Origin: Echinicola vietnamensis DSM 17526
Lineage (GTDB): Bacteria > Bacteroidota > Bacteroidia > Cytophagales > Cyclobacteriaceae
DNA: 64,000 nt
Assembly: GCF_000325705.1 (NCBI RefSeq)
Contig: NC_019904.1
Location: forward strand, 2,358,001-2,422,000
Reading direction: 5' to 3'
Made by a program: the position numbers and the translations under genes. This document shows positions 1 through 9,165 of this stretch, in pieces. Position 1 is the first letter of the stretch, and each line of letters opens with the position of its first letter. The notes below the pieces were generated by a model, which did no database searches, was not told the origin of the DNA, and worked only from the letters and a program-made list of their open reading frames with translations.

Positions 1-548
1 CGGTAAAGGAAAACCCCGTCAGTCGAGGTCAGCTGGTAAAGGATTTTTTAGAGGGGAGGCTGTCGCCAAGAGAATATTTGACCAATGTCCAGAAGTGCCA
101 GGATCAGTTTGAAGGCTTTAATCTACTTGTCGGAGAAGGTGATCAGTTGTATTATTGCTCCAATTATGCAGAGCAGGTTCAAGAGGTGTCACCCGGCATT
201 CATGGATTGAGCAACGGCTTGCTGGATGAGCCTTGGAAGAAAGTGGTCGCGTCAAAAGCGCAGATGAATGCACTTTTGCAAAAGGAAGAACCTTCCCTTG
301 AGAAGTTGCTGGCGATGCACCTTTCTACAGCGGAAGATGAACTGGAAAATTTACCGAATACGGGAGTTGAACCCGAAGTGGAGCAGTCACTGTCTGCGGC
401 TTTTATCCGGGATATCCAAGGCTATGGGACGGTAAACATTACAGTCTTGTGCTGGGGCCATGATGGTAAAGTGGACCTGTTGGAGCAACAAGTAAAAAGG
501 AATGGTGTTTTCGCGGGAGAGGAGCGGATTTCCTTTAGAATGGAATAA
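1..548 (+). CDS. NRDE (TANGO2-like) family protein, C-terminal part
   Basis: The reading frame is open from base 3 and its start lies before the window, so only the C-terminal ~180 residues are present. The first residues include SRGQLVKDFLEG followed by SPREYL. This matches the conserved core of NRDE/TANGO2 proteins, where a stretch of this type precedes a segment like NLLVGEGDQLYYCSN, also seen here. A later segment with GLSNGLLDEPWKKV is likewise typical. Family members occur in bacteria and in mitochondria/Golgi of eukaryotes; their biochemical role is unsettled (haem or lipid handling has been proposed), so none is assigned. The gene ends about 90 bases before the next one on the same strand. 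The family call is good, the function unknown. Confidence 0.8.
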   Translation, partial: VKENPVSRGQLVKDFLEGRLSPREYLTNVQKCQDQFEGFNLLVGEGDQLYYCSNYAEQVQEVSPGIHGLSNGLLDEPWKKVVASKAQMNALLQKEEPSLEKLLAMHLSTAEDELENLPNTGVEPEVEQSLSAAFIRDIQGYGTVNITVLCWGHDGKVDLLEQQVKRNGVFAGEERISFRME

Positions 549-638
549 ATAATTGTTTTCAATTATTTTTGTCTGGATGTTTAGGGAAATTTTGGTGCTG
601 TGGCGAACCATCAGCGGTAAAATCTGTTGTATAGTATT

Positions 639-1619
639 ATGAAAAAGATAGATGTTTTGATAGTCGGGGCTGGGCCTATTGGCCTTGCTTGTGGTATAGA
701 AGCGGAGAAAAATGAGTTAGACTACATAATCCTCGAAAAAGGAACTTTGGTCAATTCTATTTATAATTATCCCGTTAATATGACTTTTTTTTCCACTTCA
801 GAGAAGTTGGAAATGGGCGGGATTCCATTTATGTCAGTAAATAAGCAGCCCACTCGACCGGAGGCGTTGGAGTATTATCGGCGTATTGCAAAACATTTTG
901 ATTTAAACATAAACTTATATGAAGGCGTGAAAAGTGTGGAACGCCAAGCCGATGGAGCATTTCTGGTGTATTCAGAAAAGGAAACGTATTTCGCGGAAAA
1001 GGTTGTTCTGTCCACAGGCTTTTATGACATTCCAAATAAACTGAATGTTCCGGGGGAGGATTTGGCCAAAGTCACCCATTACTATAAAGAACCATGGCCC
1101 TATATCGGTCAGAAGGTGATCGTGGTCGGTGGAGGGAATTCCGGCGTGGACGTGGCATTGGAGACTTGGCGTAAGGGCGCCGAAGTGACCATGGTGCTAA
1201 AAGAACCTACGGTGGATCAAAATGTGAAGTATTGGGTCTTGCCGGATATAGAAAACCGCATCAAGGAGGGATCGATCGGTGCGTACTTTAGCAGTTCCAT
1301 CAAGGAAATCCGTGAGCAGGAAGTGGTGATCGACACGCCACAGGGGGAGAAAACCTTGGAAAATGATTTTGTACTGGCCATGACGGGCTATCGACCAAAC
1401 TTTGAATTGTTGGACCAGCTTGGGGTGGGGCTTACTTTGGACGAGAAGCGAAGGCCTTGTTTTGACGGAAACCAAGAATCCAATGTCCCCGGGCTTTATT
1501 TGGCAGGGGTAGTTTGTGGAGGACTGAATACAAGGGAGTTCTTTATTGAGAATACCATTGTCCATGCCCAAGCGATTTTTACGGACATCATGAATAAGAG
1601 GAAGCAATTGGTCAAGTAG
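639..1619 (+). CDS. YpdA-family FAD/NAD(P)-dependent reductase (putative bacillithiol disulfide reductase)
   Basis: This 326-residue flavoprotein has two Rossmann dinucleotide-binding motifs. VGAGPIG at residues 9-15 binds FAD, and VVGGGNSGVD near residue 162 binds NAD(P)H. There is no CxxC redox pair, which separates it from thioredoxin reductases and fits the YpdA/Bdr group proposed to reduce bacillithiol disulfide in the cytoplasm. The C-terminal segment with GLYLAGVVCGG followed by an NTREFFIEN stretch is typical of the family. I chose the ATG at 639, because the in-frame TTG at 627 only adds four residues before MKKIDVLIVG. The end faces the end of the convergent histidine kinase gene with 10 bases between them. 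Substrate is inferred from the family. Confidence 0.85.
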   Translation: MKKIDVLIVGAGPIGLACGIEAEKNELDYIILEKGTLVNSIYNYPVNMTFFSTSEKLEMGGIPFMSVNKQPTRPEALEYYRRIAKHFDLNINLYEGVKSVERQADGAFLVYSEKETYFAEKVVLSTGFYDIPNKLNVPGEDLAKVTHYYKEPWPYIGQKVIVVGGGNSGVDVALETWRKGAEVTMVLKEPTVDQNVKYWVLPDIENRIKEGSIGAYFSSSIKEIREQEVVIDTPQGEKTLENDFVLAMTGYRPNFELLDQLGVGLTLDEKRRPCFDGNQESNVPGLYLAGVVCGGLNTREFFIENTIVHAQAIFTDIMNKRKQLVK

Positions 1620-1629
1620 TGCCTTAATC

Positions 1630-2958
1630 CTATTGCGAAGGCGTAGCGATGGAAGGTTTTTTGGGTAGGGTTAAGGTGAAGACACTGCCTTTCCCTACTT
1701 TACTGTCGACCTTCAATGATCCGCCTATCTTTTTGGCATTTTCATTACTGATGTACAGGCCCACACCAGTGCCTTTCTCCAAGGAGGTGCCGCTGGTAGA
1801 TTCAAATTTCATATTGAATAATCGTTGTAGCCGCTCTTTCGGAATGCCGTTTCCGGTATCTGTGATGCTTATATGGAAGTTTTTTTCAGTATTTCTACAG
1901 GAAAATATAATTTCACCTTTCTCAGCGGTAAATTTGATAGCATTTTGCAGTAGGTTTCTGACAATCAGCAGGAGCCGATCAATGTCGGTGGTAAGGAAGG
2001 TGTCACCTTCAAAGCTGGTTTCCAAGGTAATGTTTTTTTGACGGGCCATCCCTTTGTATATCGTGAGCATGGAATCACAATATTCCTTTAAATCTACATG
2101 ACGGAATTTTGGTGAAGTGTTTTTTAGTTCTAGCGTGGCCCATTCCAATATTTCCTCGGACATTTTCTGGGCATTGTTGGCGATGATGTAGAGTTCCTTT
2201 AATATTGCCTCAGTTTCTTCTTTTTCCAACTCACCATCGTTGATCATTTCCAGTATTTTAGTGATCGAAAGGAGCGGGTTCTTAAGGTCGTGGGAGATCA
2301 GGGCGATGATTTTATTTTTTTGCTCATTGGTTTGGGAAAGCTCTTGTATGGCGTCCCGGAGGGCTTCACCATTTCGCTCGCTTTGCTGTTTTTGTTTTTG
2401 ATAGTTCCATTTCAAGGCAATGATGATGGCCACTATCCCAGCCAGGCAGGCAGTATACGTGATGGAATGGTCGAGGTACTGTACTTCACTTGAGGTATAC
2501 GTAATTGAAATGAGATCAGCATGATAGATACCCATGTAAAATAATCCTAGAAAAAACACCAAATTGTAAAGCCCCCAAAACCAATACGTTTTGATTTGAG
2601 TAACGGCCAAAATAGTCGTATGAATCATTAAAAAGATGTAAAATGCGGGCCCTGCTATGCCGTCATTATAGAAAAAGACGATGGCTATGATGGGGTATCC
2701 TAGCAGTGACAGAAATGTAATTCCCCTATTGAAACTCTGTTTTGATCTGCCTATCAAATAAAAAGCCAATATTACCGCAGAAGTTACCAAAAGAATAAGG
2801 GCCAAAAAGTATTGTCCTAAGATCAAATTAAATATGATCATTGCCTTGAGGTAGATCACGATAATGAGGGCTGCGGAATTGAAGATTTTGGTCTCCATTT
2901 CCTGATCAGTCTCCATGGTGGTGAGCTTTTGCCAGACATTTCTAAGTTTAGGGATCAA
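1630..2958 (-). CDS. Membrane-bound sensor histidine kinase
   Basis: The 442-residue protein begins with a short cytoplasmic stretch. About six hydrophobic membrane segments follow between residues ~28 and ~185, with very short loops and no large periplasmic sensor domain. Next come a short coiled linker (rich in Q, K and E) and the HisKA dimerisation domain; its phospho-acceptor lies in ISHDLKNPLLS, His near residue 223. The HATPase_c domain has an N-box (LLLIVRNLLQNAIKFT), a G1 box (DTGNGIP) and a G2 box (GTGVGLYIS). No response regulator gene is adjacent, so it looks orphan. A perfect inverted repeat lies 33 bases upstream of the start (2991-3012). The kinase class is certain, the stimulus unknown; a signal sensed within the membrane is an inference from the lack of a periplasmic domain. 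Confidence 0.9.
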   Translation of the reverse strand: MIPKLRNVWQKLTTMETDQEMETKIFNSAALIIVIYLKAMIIFNLILGQYFLALILLVTSAVILAFYLIGRSKQSFNRGITFLSLLGYPIIAIVFFYNDGIAGPAFYIFLMIHTTILAVTQIKTYWFWGLYNLVFFLGLFYMGIYHADLISITYTSSEVQYLDHSITYTACLAGIVAIIIALKWNYQKQKQQSERNGEALRDAIQELSQTNEQKNKIIALISHDLKNPLLSITKILEMINDGELEKEETEAILKELYIIANNAQKMSEEILEWATLELKNTSPKFRHVDLKEYCDSMLTIYKGMARQKNITLETSFEGDTFLTTDIDRLLLIVRNLLQNAIKFTAEKGEIIFSCRNTEKNFHISITDTGNGIPKERLQRLFNMKFESTSGTSLEKGTGVGLYISNENAKKIGGSLKVDSKVGKGSVFTLTLPKKPSIATPSQ

Positions 2959-2990
2959 TTTAGCAGTAATATGTTGGTGAAAGTGTAAAT

Positions 2991-3012
2991 TGAATACAGG
3001 GATATGTATTCA
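2991..3012. promoter_or_regulatory. Inverted repeat upstream of the histidine kinase
   Basis: TGAATAC and GTATTCA form a perfect 7-bp dyad separated by 8 bases. It lies 33-54 bases upstream of the histidine kinase start and about 45 bases beyond the end of the adenine deaminase gene, where a promoter or operator for the kinase would be expected. No long T-run follows, so a terminator role is less likely. No regulator is assigned. Confidence 0.4.
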
Positions 3013-3054
3013 GTAATATACACGGATTTATTGAAATAGCTAAATGATCAGCAG

Positions 3055-4692
3055 TTAATTTTCACGGTGAAAAGGAGATGTGAACTGAAATGAAGTGCCG
3101 TCAAAGAGCCCCTTATCGCTTAATTTTAAGGCAGGGATGACGAGCAGAGCCATAAAACTCAAGGTCATATACGGAGCGTCCAGTTTGGAGCCCATTTTTT
3201 TTGCCAAGAGGTCTATTTGGGTATATAACTTGGCTACTTCATATCCGTCCATGGCAGACATGATACCCGCAATGGGCAAGGGTAAAATCAGTTCCTTGGA
3301 GGCAGAAACCGCCGAAATGCCGCCCTTTTCCTTGATGATCATGTTGACGGCTTTAGTGATGGAGGCATTGTCGACCCCCACAGCAAGGATGTTGTGCGAA
3401 TCATGCCCAACGGAGGAAGCAATGGCTCCTTCCTTGAGTCCAACGTTTTTGATAAAAGCGATGGAAGGAACCGTATCCTGGTAACGGTTGACCACTGCAA
3501 ACTTTAACACATCCTTGGCGACGTTTGCTTCCGCATACCCCTCTAATACTTGAATGTCTTCAATGCATTCACGGGTGATGAGCTGCCCATCGAAGGCTTC
3601 TATTACCTTTGCTCGTGAGGTAGGGGCGGGCAATTTGAAGTCGTCGGGATGTTTGGCAGAGGTGCTGAAGTTATTGATGGGACTGCTGGCGACAGATGGG
3701 AGGAGGGAGCGGCCGTTTTCGGCTACTTTCTGTCCTTTTATATAGGTGGCTGTCACCTGAAAATCCTTAAGGTCTTTGCAGATGATAAAATCAGCGGGGT
3801 CTCCTGGTCGGAGTTGGCCGACATCCATCCCATAGTGTGCGATGGGGTTGAGGCATGCCGCCTGCAGGACTTTGAACAGCCCCTTGCCTTTGGCTACCGC
3901 CCTTGCCGCCAGTTGGTTGATGTGGCCAATGACCAAGTTGTCGGGGTGTTTGTCATCAGAACAGAACATCATGTGCTCGGCATGATCATCGATCAAGTCA
4001 ATTAAAGCTTCGAAGTTTTTGGCAGCACTGCCTTCCCGAACGATGATTTTCATGCCATGTTGGAGTTTTGCCAAGGCTTCCTCTTCGGTGAAGCATTCAT
4101 GGTCAGTGGAGATGCCGGCTGAGATATAATTTTGGGCATCAAGGCCCTTGAGTCCGGGAGCATGGCCGTCCACAGGCTTGCCATGTTTTGCGGCGAGGGC
4201 TATTTTGTCCATCACGGCAGGATCACGGTTGATCACGCCGGGCCAGTTCATCATTTCTGCAAGATACCTCACCTCTTTTCTGTCCAGGAGTTCATCAATA
4301 TCCTGAGCGGTAATTTCTCCCCCAGCAGTTTCGAATGGCGTGGCAGGCACACAAGATGGCGCTCCAAAGTAGAAGTTAAAATTCACGCGTTTGCCATTTT
4401 CGATCATGTATTCCACGCCCTTCTTGCCGCAGACATTTGCGATTTCATGTGGGTCGGAGACGGTAGCCACCGTGCCATGGACCACTGCAAGCCGGGCAAA
4501 TTCCGAAGGGATCAACATGGAAGATTCCACGTGTACATGCGCATCGATAAATCCAGGCATCAGATAAAGTTCTGGGGCACTTTCGGTAGGTTCAACGGAC
4601 GTGATTTTACCATTTTCAATGGTCATCTTAACGGGGGAGATTTTTTGGTCTGGGATATTAACTAGTTGGCCTGCAATGTGGAAAGCGCTCAT
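3055..4692 (-). CDS. ade: Adenine deaminase
   Basis: This 545-residue amidohydrolase deaminates adenine to hypoxanthine and ammonia in purine salvage (EC 3.5.4.2). The metal-binding motif PGFIDAHVHVESSM near residue 50 and the SDPHEIANVCG segment are signatures of the microbial adenine deaminase family. The later segment MMFCSDDKHPDNL carries the conserved acidic residues, and the C-terminal region (SSVGHDSHNILAVGVDN) is also diagnostic. Length is close to that of the B. subtilis enzyme. I chose the ATG at 4692 over an in-frame GTG at 4701, because the sequence from MSAFHIAGQLVN fits family N-termini. The gene stands alone; its 5' end faces the divergent cmk gene. Confidence 0.93.
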   Translation of the reverse strand: MSAFHIAGQLVNIPDQKISPVKMTIENGKITSVEPTESAPELYLMPGFIDAHVHVESSMLIPSEFARLAVVHGTVATVSDPHEIANVCGKKGVEYMIENGKRVNFNFYFGAPSCVPATPFETAGGEITAQDIDELLDRKEVRYLAEMMNWPGVINRDPAVMDKIALAAKHGKPVDGHAPGLKGLDAQNYISAGISTDHECFTEEEALAKLQHGMKIIVREGSAAKNFEALIDLIDDHAEHMMFCSDDKHPDNLVIGHINQLAARAVAKGKGLFKVLQAACLNPIAHYGMDVGQLRPGDPADFIICKDLKDFQVTATYIKGQKVAENGRSLLPSVASSPINNFSTSAKHPDDFKLPAPTSRAKVIEAFDGQLITRECIEDIQVLEGYAEANVAKDVLKFAVVNRYQDTVPSIAFIKNVGLKEGAIASSVGHDSHNILAVGVDNASITKAVNMIIKEKGGISAVSASKELILPLPIAGIMSAMDGYEVAKLYTQIDLLAKKMGSKLDAPYMTLSFMALLVIPALKLSDKGLFDGTSFQFTSPFHREN

Positions 4693-4835
4693 TTGGTGCA
4701 CTGGTTTTAGATGGAATAATTCTAAATATAGGGAATTTAGGTGGTTTTTTCCGGACTAAGTAGGTCAAGAGGCTTCTTCTTAGGAGGATAGGTGCATTAG
4801 TCCTTGATAATCCGTAATTATCCACCCAAAAATTT

Positions 4836-4843
4836 TATATTTG
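4836..4843 (+). promoter_or_regulatory. Bacteroidota-type -7 promoter box upstream of cmk
   Basis: TATATTTG matches the Bacteroidota -7 consensus TAnnTTTG exactly and lies 36 bases before the cmk start codon. A clear -33 TTTG box at the usual ~19-base spacing is not visible, so this rests on the -7 box and its position. Confidence 0.45.
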
Positions 4844-4878
4844 CACCATAAAAGAGTTTAGGACGGTGAATTTTTGAA

Positions 4879-5565
4879 ATGAAGAAAATAGTCATAGCCA
4901 TTGACGGCTTTTCGGGCTGTGGTAAAAGTAGCACAGCAAAGCAGGTGGCCAAGAAACTAGGCTATACATATATTGATTCTGGGGCCATGTACCGGGCAGC
5001 TACGCTGCATTTCATACGTAAGTTCACCGAATTGACAAATCCCAAAGATATCCGTCGGGCGCTGGATAGTATGGAAATTACGTTTCATCAAAACGAATCC
5101 AATGACCATCAGGACACCTATTTGAATGGCTTGAATGTCGAAAAGAAAATTCGAAGCATGGAGGTTTCTGAAAAAGTCAGCGAGATCAGTAAGATCAAAG
5201 AAGTTCGTCATGAACTGGTGGCCCAGCAACAACGTTTGGGTAAGCATAAGGGAGTCGTGATGGACGGTAGGGATATCGGCACGGTGGTCTTTCCGGAAGC
5301 GGAGTTAAAAGTATTTATGACAGCAGATACCAAAATCAGGGCCGAGAGAAGGCAGAAAGAGCTGTTGGAAAAGGGGGAGCTGGTCGAGTTGGATAAGATC
5401 ATCCATAACTTGGAAGAGCGAGACAGGATAGATTCCAGTCGTTCGGAGAGTCCGCTTAAAAAGGCCGATGACGCCATAGAAATCGACACCAGCTTACTGG
5501 AGTTTGAAGCGCAAATCGATCAGATCACGGCTTTGGCCAAAAAGATAATTGAAGAAAAACCATAA
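4879..5565 (+). CDS. cmk: Cytidylate kinase
   Basis: The 228-residue NMP kinase phosphorylates CMP and dCMP to the diphosphates using ATP (EC 2.7.4.25). The P-loop is GFSGCGKSS near residue 11, followed at once by the family segment YIDSGAMYRA that binds the CMP moiety. The motif MDGRDIGTVVFPEA near residue 130 and the Arg-rich RAERRQKEL lid complete the signature. It is three bases upstream of ispH on the same strand, so the two are probably co-transcribed, an arrangement seen in many bacteria. A -7 promoter box precedes it. Confidence 0.95.
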   Translation: MKKIVIAIDGFSGCGKSSTAKQVAKKLGYTYIDSGAMYRAATLHFIRKFTELTNPKDIRRALDSMEITFHQNESNDHQDTYLNGLNVEKKIRSMEVSEKVSEISKIKEVRHELVAQQQRLGKHKGVVMDGRDIGTVVFPEAELKVFMTADTKIRAERRQKELLEKGELVELDKIIHNLEERDRIDSSRSESPLKKADDAIEIDTSLLEFEAQIDQITALAKKIIEEKP

Positions 5566-5568
5566 GAG

Positions 5569-6465
5569 ATGCAGGTAACGATAGATAAAAACTCGGGCTA
5601 TTGCTTTGGGGTGGAATTTGCCATCAAAATGGCAGAGGATGAGATGGAAGATGGTGGGCGGCTGTACTGTTTGGGAGATATCGTCCATAATGACATGGAG
5701 GTGAAGCGGCTGAGCGATAAGGGGTTGGTGGTGATCGACCGTGATGAGCTCAAAGAGCTGAGCGACTGCAAAGTGCTGATCAGGGCACATGGTGAGCCAC
5801 CGGAAACCTATAAACTGGCCATCGAAAACAATATTGAATTGATCGATGCCTCTTGTCCCGTGGTGCTGAAACTGCAGCACCGGGTGAAAACCGCTTTTGA
5901 TAAAATCGAGAAGAAGGACGGGCAAATCGTCATTTATGGCAAAAAGGGGCATGCCGAGGTGATTGGCCTTACCGGCCAAACCATGGAAAAAGCCATTGTG
6001 GTGATGGAGGATGAAGACTTGGAGAAGATCGATTTCAGCAAGCCGGTGACTTTGTTCAGCCAAACGACCAAAAGCACCAAAGGTTTTTATGCATTGAAGG
6101 CCAAGATTGAAGAAAAGATGGCGGCGGCAAACCAGTCTTTGGAAGAAATTGATTTTACTGCCAATGACTCGATCTGCCGACAGGTGTCCAATAGAGAACC
6201 GCAACTGACGCGGTTTGCCAATGAAAATGACGTGATTATTTTCGTTGCGGGCAAAAAAAGTTCCAATGGTAGGGCGCTATACCAAGTTTGTAAGGCCCAA
6301 AACCCCCGCAGTTATTTTGTGGAAAATGAAGGAGAGATAGATCCAGATTGGTTTGCAAATGGGGACAAAGTGGGGATTTGCGGTGCTACATCCACCCCTA
6401 TGTGGCTTATGGAACAAGTGATGGGCTATATTAACTCACTGGACGAGTCCATCACACATGTCTAA
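5569..6465 (+). CDS. ispH: 4-hydroxy-3-methylbut-2-enyl diphosphate reductase
   Basis: IspH (LytB) catalyses the last step of the MEP isoprenoid pathway, reducing HMBPP to IPP and DMAPP with a [4Fe-4S] cluster (EC 1.17.7.4). The three cluster cysteines are all present: Cys12 in GYCFGV, Cys96 in ASCPVV and Cys203 in SICRQVSNR. Substrate-binding motifs RAHGEPP, KGHAEVIG and FSQTT are also in place. The length of 298 residues is normal. It follows cmk by three bases. Together with ispE at the far end of the window, it indicates that the organism uses the MEP route. Confidence 0.96.
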   Translation: MQVTIDKNSGYCFGVEFAIKMAEDEMEDGGRLYCLGDIVHNDMEVKRLSDKGLVVIDRDELKELSDCKVLIRAHGEPPETYKLAIENNIELIDASCPVVLKLQHRVKTAFDKIEKKDGQIVIYGKKGHAEVIGLTGQTMEKAIVVMEDEDLEKIDFSKPVTLFSQTTKSTKGFYALKAKIEEKMAAANQSLEEIDFTANDSICRQVSNREPQLTRFANENDVIIFVAGKKSSNGRALYQVCKAQNPRSYFVENEGEIDPDWFANGDKVGICGATSTPMWLMEQVMGYINSLDESITHV

Positions 6466-6546
6466 ATGTGGAGATAAATTCAAAAAAGACCCCATACCGC
6501 CTGTAAATATTCGGCCAATTAGCTTCTAATAACTAATGTATTTTAT

Positions 6547-6554
6547 TAGATTTG
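6547..6554 (+). promoter_or_regulatory. Bacteroidota-type -7 promoter box upstream of nqrA
   Basis: TAGATTTG fits the TAnnTTTG -7 consensus and lies 39 bases before the nqrA start, in the only gap ahead of the nqr operon. A matching -33 element is not obvious. Confidence 0.45.
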
Positions 6555-6592
6555 AGGCGTTTTTCAAAGGACCATATAGTTTCAAATAAAAT

Positions 6593-7957
6593 ATGTCAAA
6601 ACTAGTTAAGCTTAAGAAGGGATTTGATATTAAGCTGGAAGGGAAGGCAGAAAAGAAAACCGAAGCTTTCCCGCCGGCTCAGACCTTCGCGATCAAGCCT
6701 ACAGACTTTGTAGGTATGCAGCGTCCAAAAGTTACTGTCAAGGAGGGCGATACCGTGAAAGCGGGGACCCCCATTCTCTTTGACAAAAAGCTTGAATCCG
6801 TTCTTTATGCAGCTCCCGTTTCAGGAGAGATTGTTGAGATCAAGAGAGGTGAAAAAAGAAAATTGTTGGAGATTAAAATCATGGCTGATAAGGAAATTAG
6901 CTATGAGGAATTTAGCAAGTTTTCTGAGTCAGACCTCAAGAGCCTCACAAAAGAGCAAGCTACTGACGCTCTCCTCAAAGGTGGTGTATGGCCACAAATC
7001 ATCCAGCGCCCTTTCGGTATCGTGGCCAATCCAGAAGACGAGCCTAAGGCAATCTTCATCTCTGGATTTGATTCCCATCCCCTTGCTCCAGATTACGGAG
7101 TGCTCCTGAAAGGACAGGAAAAGTACTTCCAAGCTGGATTGAACACCCTCAAAAAACTTACTTCCGGAAAAGTTCACCTTAATTTAGACCAGGATTCTGA
7201 GGTTTCTCCTGTGTATGCTGGTGCTCAAGGAGTGGAAGTGAACAAGTTTTCAGGGCCCCACCCTGCAGGCAATGTAGGTGTTCAAATTCACCATTTGGAC
7301 CCCATTAACAAAGGAGAGGTCGCTTGGACCATCAATCCTTACGGCGTAGTCCAAATAGGAAAACTTCTTTTGGAAGGAATCTATGATGCTTCCAAAGTGG
7401 TTGCGATCACTGGTTCGGAAGCCAAAAAAGCAGTGTATGCGAAGACTTACCAAGGAGCGTGTGTCGACAAGCTAGTGGCAGGAAATACCAAGTCTGATCA
7501 CTTCCGTGTGGTTTCTGGAAATGTTCTTACGGGAGAAAGAATCAACCATGATGGTTATTTGGGGTATTATGATCACCAAATCACCTTGCTTCCTGAAGGC
7601 GACTACTATGAGTTTATGGGCTGGGCGAAGCCGACCAGTAGTAAATTGAGCTTCCACCGTGCGCTGGGCTTATTGTCTTTCCTTTCTCCAAACAAGGAAT
7701 ATGTATTGGATACCAACACCAGAGGCGAGGAAAGGGCATTTGTGCAGACCGGGGTTTTCGAGCAGGTCACTCCTATGGATATCTTTCCTATCTATCTCCT
7801 GAAAGCCATCATGGCAGAGGATTTTGATGAGATGGAAGAGTTGGGGATTTATGAAATCATAGAGGAAGACTTGGCACTTTGCGAATTTATCGACGTGTCC
7901 AAGCATCCCGTTCAAGACATTGTCAGAAAAGGAATAGAACTAATTCAATATAGTTAA
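6593..7957 (+). CDS. nqrA: Na+-translocating NADH:quinone reductase subunit A
   Basis: The 454-residue protein is the cytoplasm-facing NqrA subunit of the sodium-pumping NADH:ubiquinone oxidoreductase, which takes part in quinone binding. The N-terminal segment KLKKGFDIKLEGKA and the following stretch PPAQTFAIKPTDFVGMQRPKV are typical. Further on, PEGDYYEFMGW and SFHRALGLLSFLSP are family hallmarks. It is the first gene of nqrABCDE, with nqrB five bases downstream. A promoter box precedes it. Confidence 0.95.
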   Translation: MSKLVKLKKGFDIKLEGKAEKKTEAFPPAQTFAIKPTDFVGMQRPKVTVKEGDTVKAGTPILFDKKLESVLYAAPVSGEIVEIKRGEKRKLLEIKIMADKEISYEEFSKFSESDLKSLTKEQATDALLKGGVWPQIIQRPFGIVANPEDEPKAIFISGFDSHPLAPDYGVLLKGQEKYFQAGLNTLKKLTSGKVHLNLDQDSEVSPVYAGAQGVEVNKFSGPHPAGNVGVQIHHLDPINKGEVAWTINPYGVVQIGKLLLEGIYDASKVVAITGSEAKKAVYAKTYQGACVDKLVAGNTKSDHFRVVSGNVLTGERINHDGYLGYYDHQITLLPEGDYYEFMGWAKPTSSKLSFHRALGLLSFLSPNKEYVLDTNTRGEERAFVQTGVFEQVTPMDIFPIYLLKAIMAEDFDEMEELGIYEIIEEDLALCEFIDVSKHPVQDIVRKGIELIQYS

Positions 7958-7962
7958 TCAAT

Positions 7963-9165
7963 ATGAAGTTTCTACGTGATCTGTTAGATAAACAGAAGCC
8001 ACTCTTTCAAAAGGGAGGTAAATTTGAGAATTTATATTACTTGTACGAAGCGGGGGAGACGTTCATGTTTTCTCCAAACCATACAACGGGTATAAAAGGA
8101 GCTCAGGTAAAAGATGCCATCGATCTGAAACGTATGATGATCACTGTGGTGGTAGCCCTTTTGCCTTGTCTGCTATTTGGGATTTACAATGTCGGCGAGC
8201 AGCACTTCCTAGCAGTAGGAGAGTCCGTTGGCTTTGGTGAAAAATTCCTGTTGGGCTTGAAATTGGTGTTACCAATTGTTATAGTAGCTTATGCAGCAGG
8301 GGGGATTGTGGAGGCGATCTTTGCCGTAATCCGTAAGCACCCTATCAACGAAGGTTTCTTGGTAACCGGGATGTTGGTGCCGTTGGTGGTACCTGCTACC
8401 ATGCCGCTTTGGCAAGTAGCCTTGGCCACTATCTTCGCAGTAGTGATTGCCAAGGAAGTGTTTGGCGGTACTGGAATGAACATCTTAAACGTGGCAATGA
8501 CCGCGAGGGCGTTCTTGTACTTTGCTTATCCTGCGCAGATATCAGGTGACCAGGTATGGACGTACTTGGGCGAAAAAACTGCCGTAGATGGTTTTTCAGG
8601 AGCAACTGCCCTGTCTGTAGCCTACGGCGCCGGTCAAAGCGGAGAAGCTGTGACAAGTGCCTTAGCTACGCATAATGCAGCCATTGGCGATCAGCTGTAC
8701 AGCTTTGCCAATATGTTCTTTGGCTTTATCCCAGGGTCCATCGGTGAGACCTCTGCTTTGATGTGCCTGATCGGTGCGTTGATCCTTATCGCTACAGGCG
8801 TAGGAAGCTGGAAGATCATTGTAAGTGGATTTGCTGGAACTTATATCATGGGATTGATCATGAATGCCTTTGCAGCAAATGAGTTCATGGCGATGCCTGC
8901 ACACTACCACCTTGTCATGGGAGGCGTGGCTTTCGGTATCGTGTTTATGGCTACAGATCCTGTTTCTGCATCACAGACAGAAAAAGGAAAATGGCTTTAT
9001 GGCTTGCTGATCGGCTTCTTGACCGTCATCATTCGGGTAACCAACCCCGCATATCCAGAGGGCATTATGTTGGCGGTTCTATTGATGAACGTCTTTGCTC
9101 CACTTATTGATTATTATGTTGTAAAAGCAAACAAGAAAAGGAGGTTACAACGTGCAACAGTCTAA
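7963..9165 (+). CDS. nqrB: Na+-NQR subunit B
   Basis: This 400-residue polytopic membrane subunit carries a covalently bound FMN and forms part of the sodium channel of Na+-NQR. The FMN attachment motif SGAT is present as GFSGATAL, with the linking Thr at residue 215. Around ten hydrophobic segments are visible, including the stretch with GFLVTGMLVPLVVPATMPLW. The C-terminal part (FMATDPVSASQTEKGKW) is conserved in the NqrB/RnfD family. Its 3' end overlaps the start of nqrC by 14 bases, which suggests translational coupling. Confidence 0.95.
   Translation: MKFLRDLLDKQKPLFQKGGKFENLYYLYEAGETFMFSPNHTTGIKGAQVKDAIDLKRMMITVVVALLPCLLFGIYNVGEQHFLAVGESVGFGEKFLLGLKLVLPIVIVAYAAGGIVEAIFAVIRKHPINEGFLVTGMLVPLVVPATMPLWQVALATIFAVVIAKEVFGGTGMNILNVAMTARAFLYFAYPAQISGDQVWTYLGEKTAVDGFSGATALSVAYGAGQSGEAVTSALATHNAAIGDQLYSFANMFFGFIPGSIGETSALMCLIGALILIATGVGSWKIIVSGFAGTYIMGLIMNAFAANEFMAMPAHYHLVMGGVAFGIVFMATDPVSASQTEKGKWLYGLLIGFLTVIIRVTNPAYPEGIMLAVLLMNVFAPLIDYYVVKANKKRRLQRATV
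9138..9144 (+). promoter_or_regulatory. Strong Shine-Dalgarno sequence setting the GTG start of nqrC
   Basis: An AGGAGGT sequence lies seven bases before the GTG at 9152, inside the last codons of nqrB. Good Shine-Dalgarno sequences are scarce in this window, as is usual for Bacteroidota. This one supports the GTG start and the nqrB/nqrC overlap. Confidence 0.6.

Noticed and set aside
2996..3005. CAGGGAT-like match near 2996 as a fifth copy of the shared palindrome
   Set aside because: Only the short ACAGGGAT core matches; it lies within a different dyad (TGAATAC/GTATTCA).
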